A DNA stretch of 64,000 nucleotides from Spiroplasma sp. NBRC 100390. Its GTDB lineage: Bacteria > Bacillota_I > Bacilli_A > Mycoplasmatales > Mycoplasmataceae. Under the pieces are notes generated by a model that was not told where the DNA came from, ran no database searches, and saw only the letters and a list, made by a program, of their open reading frames with translations. Numbering within the stretch: the stretch's first letter is position 1; the number at the start of each line of letters is the position of its first letter. Shown here in pieces: positions 57,321 to 64,000 of this stretch. The stretch covers positions 682,001 to 746,000 of the forward strand of contig NZ_CP018022.1 in the NCBI RefSeq assembly GCF_001886495.1. Reading direction: 5' to 3'. A program made the position numbers and the translations under genes.

Positions 57321-58646
57321 TTAATTAAATTTTAATTTGTTTTTTGCAAATTTTTTATTTTTTCTTTTGTTATTTTTTCCAAATTGTGGGGCATTACTCT
57401 TATTAAAATTGCCACGATCAGTTTTGGATGAACCATGAGAATTACTATATTTACTATTCTTATTTTGTTTAGAATCTAACTGTTTGTAATTTCCACTAAA
57501 ATTCTTAGATTCTTTTATTTTTTCTTTTAAATTATAATTAGTAATATCAAATAATTCAATTTTTTTCTTTTGATATTGTGCCAAATGTTTAATTTCATTT
57601 AAATCATTACGATTCGAAACAATCGTTATTGCAACTCCCGTAGCACCTGCTCGTGCTGTTCTACCAATGCGGTGAATATAACTTTCTCGTTCCGTTGGAA
57701 TATCATAATTAAAAACATAATCAATCTGATCAATATCAATTCCTCGTGCAGCAACATCAGTTGCAACTAATACCGTTGCTTTTCCTTCACGAAATGATCG
57801 CATTGCTTGTAATCGTTCACGTTGCCGTTTATCCCCATTAATAACACAACTAGTAACCCCAATTGTTGCAAGCATTTTAGCAATTTTATCAGTAAAAGCT
57901 TTTGTATTAGAAAAAATAATACTTCGTTTTGGTTGTAAATTTTTATATAGAGCAATTAAAACATCTTCTTTACGATAAGAAATTGCATCAACATAATACT
58001 GAGTAATATTGTTTTGTTCTGTAGCATTTCTTGTTACAACAATTTCAACAGGATTATTTTGATACTTATTAGCAATTTCCAAGACTTGTTTTGGCATTGT
58101 TGCAGAAAATAATAATGTCTGATATTTTTTGGGGGCATTTTCAAACACCTTATCAAGTTCGGTTTTAAAACCCATTTTTAACATTTCATCTGCTTCATCT
58201 AAAACAATTGTTTTAATTGTGTTTAACCGCAAGGTATTACGATTGATATGATCAGCAATTCGCCCTGGTGTTCCAACAACAATGTTACTTTTTCGCAATG
58301 AGTAAATTTGGCGTTGTAAATGAGAACCACCACATAATAATGTTGCGTTTACTCCTTCTAAATAAGTCGCAAATTTTCGAACTTGATCAATTACCTGCAT
58401 TGCCAGTTCTCTTGTTGGGCATAAAATAATAGCTTGTGGTCGTTTTAATTGTGGATCTAACCTTTGTAAAATTGGTAAAATAAAAGCGGCTGTTTTACCA
58501 GTTCCAGTATGACTTTTGCCAATAATGTCTTGATTATTTAATGCAACTGGAATAGCTTTTTCTTGAATTTCAGTTAGATTAGTATATCCCATCTTAGTAA
58601 TCATTCGTTCTAAGGCTGGGGATAAATTTAGTGTATTAAAATTCAT
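57321..58646 (-). CDS. DEAD-box ATP-dependent RNA helicase (CshA/DeaD type)
   Basis: 441 residues, fully open even under the standard code. Motifs in order: Q-motif region LTEIQEKAIP, I HTGTGKT, Ia PTRELA, GG, TPGR, II DEAD, III SAT, V ATDVAARGID, VI HRIGRTARAG. The C-terminus is a Lys/Asn/Ser-rich basic tail (about residues 375-441) as in cold-shock helicases. Likely acts in ribosome assembly and mRNA decay. Monocistronic. Confidence 0.94.
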   Translation of the reverse strand: MNFNTLNLSPALERMITKMGYTNLTEIQEKAIPVALNNQDIIGKSHTGTGKTAAFILPILQRLDPQLKRPQAIILCPTRELAMQVIDQVRKFATYLEGVNATLLCGGSHLQRQIYSLRKSNIVVGTPGRIADHINRNTLRLNTIKTIVLDEADEMLKMGFKTELDKVFENAPKKYQTLLFSATMPKQVLEIANKYQNNPVEIVVTRNATEQNNITQYYVDAISYRKEDVLIALYKNLQPKRSIIFSNTKAFTDKIAKMLATIGVTSCVINGDKRQRERLQAMRSFREGKATVLVATDVAARGIDIDQIDYVFNYDIPTERESYIHRIGRTARAGATGVAITIVSNRNDLNEIKHLAQYQKKKIELFDITNYNLKEKIKESKNFSGNYKQLDSKQNKNSKYSNSHGSSKTDRGNFNKSNAPQFGKNNKRKNKKFAKNKLKFN

Positions 58647-58989
58647 TTAGTCTCCTTTAAATAGTTAATATAAAATAGTTTAGTTGTTTTTTAACATTAC
58701 GACTGTTGAATTCACATATTGGCATTATTTTGGATCACAGAATAAATTAAAGTTTAACAACCTATTAAGTATATCCTAAAATAACAAAAAAACCAAGCAC
58801 TTTATATTAAATAATAGAATAAAGTTTCAACTATTATGATTATATTTAAAAAATATTCTTTAGATAAAATCCTTATATTCTTTAGTTTAACACATCTGCA
58901 AAATTAATTCTCTTTAATTTTTTTACTTAAATTGAAAAAGTCAGTTTTAAAACAAAACATCTTGAACATATACGTCCCCTTCTGGCAAA
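58647..58989. other. Intergenic region, no gene seen
   Basis: About 340 bases between the spiralin terminator and the helicase gene. It should carry the helicase promoter; no other feature was seen. Confidence 0.45.
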
Positions 58990-59019
58990 TAAAAAACACT
59001 ATTAAAAATAGTGTTTTTT
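58990..59019. terminator. Terminator of the spiralin gene
   Basis: AAAACACTAT / ATAGTGTTTT stem, 5-base loop, A and T runs on either side, 14 bases after the spiralin stop. Confidence 0.82.
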
Positions 59020-59032
59020 ATTGATTTAGTTA

Positions 59033-60031
59033 CTATTTTAAAGTAATCGTAAATTCAAATGTTCCCGAAATTTTTGTTGATCCTGCTGCTGCAGTAACAG
59101 TAATTTTAACACTCCCAGCTGCTTGTGAAGCAGTAGCAGTTTTATCACTTGTTAAAGTAAAATCTGTTGTTACAACTGTATCAAGACTAGTTTTTGTTTT
59201 AATCCCAGTCACAACTGCAGTAATTAAAGTTTGATTTGCTAACAAATCAGAATATTTTTTACTTGTATCAGCTGTTAATTGTGGATCAACCACTGTTGTC
59301 CCTGTAATATCTTTTTTAGCTGGCGTCGCAGCTTTTAAAAGAATTGTAAAATCAAATTTTCCCGAAATTTTTGTTGACCCTGTTGCTGCAGTGACAGTAA
59401 TTTTAACACTCCCAGCTGCTTGTGAAGCAGTAGCAGTTTTATCACTTGTTAAAGTAAAATCTGTTGTTACAACTGTATCAAGACTAGTTTTTGTTTTAAT
59501 CCCAGTCACAACTGCAGTAATTAAAGTTTGATTTGCTAACAAATCAGAATATTTTTTACTTGAATCCGCTATTAATTGTGGATCAACCACTGTTGTTCCT
59601 GCAATATCCTTTTTATCTACTGTTCCTTCTTTTGGTAAAGTTACTTTAATATATCCCGATGAATTAACAACAACTTTCTTACCTTTTGCTGCAGTAATTT
59701 TAACATAAACATCTGCTGTTCCTGTTTTTAAATTAACATTACTATATGTAGTTCCTTTGTTATCTTTAAAAACATCATATGTAAAATCATCTGCTTTTGC
59801 TGTTTTAGCAATTCCTTGCACTGCTAATAAAACATTTGCTGCTAAAGCTGTTTTAACTTCATCTTTTGTTACACTTTCTGATTTAACAGCAGTTACTACT
59901 GTTGGTGCAGTAATTGATTTAACTTTTGATAAATCATTATCTGCAACATTTTTGTTATTACATGCAACTACTGATGTTGCACCAGTTGCTGTTAAACCGA
60001 AAGCTCCTAAGATTACTAATAATCGTTTCAT
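59033..60031 (-). CDS. spi: Spiralin homologue with two near-identical 99-aa repeats
   Basis: 332-residue lipoprotein (ATG at 60031; an upstream in-frame TTG lies in the promoter and is not the start). Signal peptide ends SVVAC (Cys24), the same as in S. citri spiralin. Residues 30-140 match the spiralin N-terminal domain: VKTALAANVLLAVQGIAKTA, FTYDVFKDNKGTTYS and ADVYVKITAAKGKKVVV. Two tandem repeats follow (starting KKDIAGTTVVDPQL and KKDITGTTVVDPQL), 297 bp apart and nearly identical in DNA, each with SLDTVVTTDFTLTSDK and ending in a FDFTI/FEFTI strand. Spiralin is the most abundant surface protein in its genus and acts in insect adhesion. Confidence 0.88.
   Translation of the reverse strand: MKRLLVILGAFGLTATGATSVVACNNKNVADNDLSKVKSITAPTVVTAVKSESVTKDEVKTALAANVLLAVQGIAKTAKADDFTYDVFKDNKGTTYSNVNLKTGTADVYVKITAAKGKKVVVNSSGYIKVTLPKEGTVDKKDIAGTTVVDPQLIADSSKKYSDLLANQTLITAVVTGIKTKTSLDTVVTTDFTLTSDKTATASQAAGSVKITVTAATGSTKISGKFDFTILLKAATPAKKDITGTTVVDPQLTADTSKKYSDLLANQTLITAVVTGIKTKTSLDTVVTTDFTLTSDKTATASQAAGSVKITVTAAAGSTKISGTFEFTITLK
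59044..59612. repeat. Two tandem 297-bp coding repeats in spiralin
   Basis: Units are offset by 297 bp; a stretch of about 145 bases (from 59122 and from 59419) appears identical in both. Such repeats can change number by recombination. Confidence 0.85.
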
Positions 60032-60092
60032 TTTTTGTTTCCTTTCCTTGTTTTTGAAAATATTAAATATTATTTTATATTTAATATTATTC

Positions 60093-60118
60093 ATTATAAA
60101 AAAAAAAAAAAAAAGCAA
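60093..60118 (-). promoter_or_regulatory. Spiralin promoter with poly(T) spacer
   Basis: Coding strand: TTGCTT (60118-60113) and TATAAT (60098-60093) separated by 14 T; the whole tract is T17. The spacer is shorter than the usual 17. Confidence 0.65.
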
Positions 60119-60189
60119 GAAATTTAAGAATAAATTTATTTTTTATTTAAAAATCTCCTTTCTTTTAATAGAGGAAAAATGATACTGTT

Positions 60190-62586
60190 CTAATTAACTT
60201 CCATTAGTTTATTATTAATAATTTGATATTTTTTTGTAATCTTATTAGTTGGCGAAACTGCTATTCAATCATTTAAAATTGAATTAAATTTTAAAACACG
60301 ACTAGCTTCTTGTAATTCCAATGTAATAAAATAATTTTCAGCATATTTAATTCCCTCCCATAAATTATTAGTTCGAATAACATTAAGAAAATTATCTGTT
60401 CCAAGAATTTTAAGATCATAAAGTTTTGTTCCATTATTATCACTAATAATAACATGATAATATGGTGGATCTTTATCACCAAAATAGTTATGAATAGTAC
60501 CCGCATCACCATACAAGCGAATTTTTTTGTTATCTTTATCCAACCCTAAAATCCCATGATAACTATTTGCAAGACCTAAAAACTTAATAGTATCACCATA
60601 ATTAGTTGATATAGCAAAAACATATTTATTTGGTAATTTTCCTGTTGCTTTAAAACCAATGAAAACATTAACTTTATACTTGTCGTTATCCTTTTGATAT
60701 ATTTGATAGTTTTGCATTCCGACATCTCAAATTAATGAATTCTGTGCATAATTAAAATATTTCCCATAGTTTGTCATATTAATATCTGTTCCAAAACTAA
60801 TTTCAACATTATCTTTTAAAGAAACATCAGCTGTTGTAATTGCATATGTTACAACATCATTTTCAACAATAGGTTGATGAGTACCATCAATGATGTTTTC
60901 TCAAATATTTTTAGTTAATGCCGGATAAGTTTCAATTTTTTGGTTAGTTGCTTGAGTCGGCGGTAAACCTCACTTTATAAAAAAAGGTGCTAAATTACGG
61001 TTACTTACTTGTGAAGTCATTTCAATAAATAATTGTTGTTTTTCCACATTTGTTGCAGGATTTTGTGAAAATGACAAAAGGCGATAATATTGTGATAAAG
61101 TCGGATAAAAATTATCACCAAAAGCCATTTGAAGTTGTCAAAACATTGCTAGCTTAGTAAACAAATCACTAATATCATCAAAATTTCTTTGCTGATCTGG
61201 TTGGGCAAAATGACTTTTAATTTTAGTAATTTGACTAGATGTGTCTAAACGATTACTGTTAAATAATTTATGTTGAACATAAAGAGCACTAATATTAACT
61301 GTTACTTCAGTAAGACCATTTCATTGATATTGTGGGGTTTGATAAGTATGACCAATTTCATGTCACAATCCTCATTGATTTTTACTTGTGCTAGTAAACA
61401 AATCAGCACCAGCGCTTGTATCATTTTGAAAGGTAATATGATAATTGGTCGCTGAAGCATACCCAGCACCCGTATCTGGATTAGCAATATGAATATATTG
61501 TTGATGTTTCTTTGCAATTCCCGAATAATTTGAATTCAAACCATATGCTTCATTTGTGTATTTTCAAATATCATCTCAATTTTTTAAAATATTTTCAATA
61601 TCAATATTATTTTGTTTTTCCCATAAAAATATTTTAACAATTTGATATGTTTGCATTGTCAAAAAAATATGGTTACTAATAAATTCAACAAAAGGACTTT
61701 TTGTTATTGCAACATCATTTAAAAAATTTTTTTGATCAGTTTTTCCTATTTTAAAAGTTGGTACCTGATAAATCGCTGGTCCAGTAATACTTTTAACTTC
61801 AACATCTTTAGTTTTACTATAATTAGTTAAATAAATCATTCCTTGAATTTTGGGAATAATTTCAGTTGTTTTATCTGTTAGTTGGTATTTATAAAATTCC
61901 TGTGCTGGTTTCTGCCCATTATTAATTGTATTATATTTTCCTCATTGGCCAATTTGTAAATAAACATTTTGATTATCAAATCCATCTTTTAGCATAATGG
62001 TAAATGGTTTATAATCATTTGTAAAGTAACCAGTTGGCAAAAGATCAGAATGAGCAAATTGTCGATTTTCTAACAACGCATTTTGTTTTGCTTGTCCATC
62101 CGCGTTAAAAATTACATCATGTGAGGGGTTTTTAAAACTATTAATGATTAAATAACTTGTCATACTAATGATTGCCCCTAAAATTAGGACTAACAATAAA
62201 ATAATAATAATTCATTTTTTATTAATTTGACGATAATGACGCCCACTAGACTTTTCCCTGATCTTTTCTGATGTTAAATTTTGCGTTTTGTTATTACTTA
62301 TTATTCTTTTTTGATGAAGTTGAAATACTTTTCAACTAATTTTTTTATTATTAATAAATTTAGGATTTGATTTACCAGTAAGACTAAAACCAAATAATTT
62401 ATTATTACAACGAAAAACATCGATTGGTTTTAATTCAAAAATTTTTTTATATTGTCGATGTTGATATGAAAAAAAGGTAATTTCTTCACTATTGATATCA
62501 TATGTTTCTAATAATTTTGTGAGATATATCTTTAATCCTGCTTTGCACCCATCGCAAACACCTGATATATTGTTAATATTGCCCAT
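60190..62586 (-). CDS. Membrane-anchored M60/enhancin-type metalloprotease with N-terminal CxxC domain
   Basis: 798 residues. N-terminal cytoplasmic-type domain with CDGC (residues 11-14) and FRCNNKLFGF about 48 residues later, then a basic linker, one membrane helix (WIIIILLLVLILGAIISM, about 125-145) and a large external part. The protease core is WGLWHEIGHTYQ with HEIGH at 409-413 and the third zinc ligand Glu427 in WNGLTE, fitting the M60 pattern HExxH(8-28)E; upstream is a GAGYASATNYHITF strand. M60 enzymes cut mucin-like glycoproteins, in line with contact with insect gut or epithelium. A C-terminal ~230-residue beta domain may bind carbohydrate. Confidence 0.85.
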
Positions 62587-62754
62587 AACTATCCTCGTTA
62601 ATAATATAAACTTATTTAAAACAACTTTATATCCTCACTTAATTAAAACATTTTTTAAATAAAAAAACAATATTAGAAAGTAAATGCCAAATGAATTAAT
62701 TATTCTTTAGTTAATCTTATTATTGAAACAAAAAAGGAAATTATTAAATAAAAA

Positions 62755-62777
62755 AAAGTTTAAAACCTTTAAACTTT
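62755..62777 (-). terminator. Terminator at the end of rpsO
   Basis: AAAGTTTAAA / TTTAAACTTT perfect 10-bp stem with a 3-base loop, overlapping the stop codon, followed by T run on the minus strand. Confidence 0.75.
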
Positions 62778-63042
62778 ATTTTCTAATTCCTAATTCTTCA
62801 ATGATTGCTTTATATTCATTAAAATCAATTTTAGTTAAGTAAGCAAGTAAATGCTTTCTTTGTGCTACTTTTTGTAATAAACTTCTTCTTGAAACAATAT
62901 CTTTACGATGAATTTTCAAGTGTGCAGTTAAATTGTTAATATCTTCTGTTAAAATAGCAATTTGTACTTTTGTTGAACCAGTATCTTTCGCATTTTGTCC
63001 AAATTTCGATACTAATTCTGCTTTTCTATCTTTTGAAACCAT
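62776..63042 (-). CDS. rpsO: 30S ribosomal protein S15
   Basis: 88 residues from the ATG at 63042 (MVSKDRKAELV), where GGGAG lies at good distance; the frame is open 11 codons further upstream but S15 proteins begin here. S15 signature visible: GSTKVQIAILTEDINNLT, HRKDIVSRRSLLQKVAQRKHLLAYL. It binds 16S rRNA helices 20-22 early in 30S assembly. It lies about 100 bases after ribF, the conserved Firmicute order. Confidence 0.97.
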   Translation of the reverse strand: MVSKDRKAELVSKFGQNAKDTGSTKVQIAILTEDINNLTAHLKIHRKDIVSRRSLLQKVAQRKHLLAYLTKIDFNEYKAIIEELGIRK

Positions 63043-63140
63043 TAATAAATTTCTCCCTTCATTACTGTGGCGCATAATGTTAAATCAAAGAATTTAAGAA
63101 AGGGTTATCTTAAACCAACGAAATAACAACCTCATTAATA

Positions 63141-64000
63141 TTATGCTTTATTCGCAAAAAATGCAAGTGTATCAACTAAATCTTGTTCTAAAAGATCAAC
63201 TAATTCGGTTAAATTATTTATTTTAATATTTTCACGTAAATATTTTTTAAAATAAACAATAATTTCTTGATTATATAAATTTAAATCAACATCTAGCAAA
63301 TATGTTTCAACAACTTCCTTTCCTTCAAATAACCGATATGAAGTCATTGATGGATAAAGATTCCCTTGTGCTCAAGTTTGTGTGATATAAACCCCATAAG
63401 GTAAAATTACTTTTTGTGGTAAATACATATTCGCGGTTGGAAAATTAATTGTTCGTCCAATTTGTTTACCTGGTTTTACTTTACCACGTAAATGATAATC
63501 TTCATATAATAATTTATTTGCTGCTGGTAAATCATGGTTTAACAATAAATTACGAATTTTTGTTGAAGAAAAAGCATCATCTTGACGAGTAATTAAATAA
63601 ACATTTTCTTGGCCAAAAAAAGTGATAATTTGGTTAAAATCTCCTTCACGATTTTTTCCAAACCGAAAATCAGACCCAATAACAATTTTAACAACATGAA
63701 ACCGTTCTTTTAATATTGTTAAAAATTGTTGCGCAGATAAATTCATAAATTCACTTGTCAATGGAACTTCTAAATAATAATCAAACTCTAATTTTGCAGC
63801 TGTTTGTTGTTTTGATTTATTATCTAATAATTTTGTATCAGTTTGATGTAAAAAATCAGTAACACTTTGTGACATTGTAAAAAATAATGTCGTTAAATGT
63901 TGTTTTGTTTTAATTTCCATTAACCGATTAATTAGTTTTAAATGTCCCAAATGAAAACCATCAAATAGACCTAAACAAACAATTTTTGCTTCGTTATTAG
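63141..64000 (-). CDS. ribF: Bifunctional riboflavin kinase/FAD synthetase RibF (5' end outside window)
   Basis: Converts riboflavin to FMN and FAD. 286 codons are present; the start lies beyond the right edge. The nucleotidyl-transferase domain shows GLFDGFHLGH, VIGSDFRFGKNREGD and a SSTKIRNLL motif; the C-terminal kinase domain shows GRTINFPTAN. TGA-coded Trp follows GVYITQT. Ends with a TAA at 63141. The C-terminal region is somewhat divergent. Confidence 0.94.

Noticed and set aside
16424..60114. CRISPR array suggested by repeated AT-rich tracts and lipoprotein repeats
   Set aside because: No regularly spaced short direct repeats with unique spacers and no cas gene are present.
60032..60118. 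Upstream TTG start giving the spiralin protein a poly-Phe N-terminus
   Set aside because: The extra codons lie in the T tract and promoter; the ATG at 60031 gives the standard lipoprotein signal peptide with Cys24.
1..64000. Dozens of apparent internal stops that split long genes into short frames
   Set aside because: They are TGA codons. They occur at conserved Trp positions (for example in NadE and PstCA), so genetic code 4 applies and the genes are intact.

Overview
This 64 kb window is a chromosomal segment of a Spiroplasma (class Mollicutes). Base composition is strongly AT-rich. TGA is read as tryptophan throughout: it falls at conserved Trp positions inside nadE, ruvB, pstCA, the SNF2 helicase and many others, so most long genes look broken only under the standard code. 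A spiralin homologue (59033-60031) points to the citri/chrysopicola/mirum side of the genus; the species cannot be told from sequence alone. All genes but two lie on the minus strand, so transcription runs from high to low coordinates.

Housekeeping blocks: secDF (cut by the left edge) with a ComN-like regulator, ruvAB, two large helicases (SNF2/SWIM and PLD/DEAH/DUF3427), hpf, obg-nadE, a minimal DnaJ-like protein, miaA followed by a two-gene ChrA-type transporter, a phosphate operon (pstS, fused pstC-pstA, pstB), a DEAD-box RNA helicase, and ribF-rpsO at the right edge (ribF cut).

Accessory blocks: (1) surface lipoproteins at 13.3-20.0 kb, including a spiralin-repeat protein and two broken members of a four-member paralogous family; (2) 33-43 kb, with an IS3-type remnant, a near-exact duplication of a 521-aa lipoprotein next to transposase tails, a twice-frameshifted MFS transporter and a PRD-type regulator; (3) 44.0-51.9 kb, an uncharacterised ABC exporter operon with three lipoproteins; (4) 53.9-56.8 kb, an operon with two ETX/MTX2-type pore-forming toxin homologues and two small secreted proteins; (5) 59.0-62.6 kb, spiralin and an M60/enhancin-type metalloprotease.

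Points of greatest interest: 17-18 nt poly(T) tracts between the -35 and -10 boxes of several lipoprotein promoters, including spiralin, giving spacers of 14, 16, 17 and 18 nt, as expected of phase-variable switches; three otherwise unrelated membrane proteins sharing an N-terminal cytoplasmic Cys-x-x-Cys domain; a compact structured RNA candidate with interleaved helices between pstB and miaA; and miaA, which must start at a non-AUG codon. No rRNA or tRNA gene and no CRISPR array was recognised. Where a gene is described as intact this means open under code 4 by hand translation; family calls rest on visible motifs, not on database searches.
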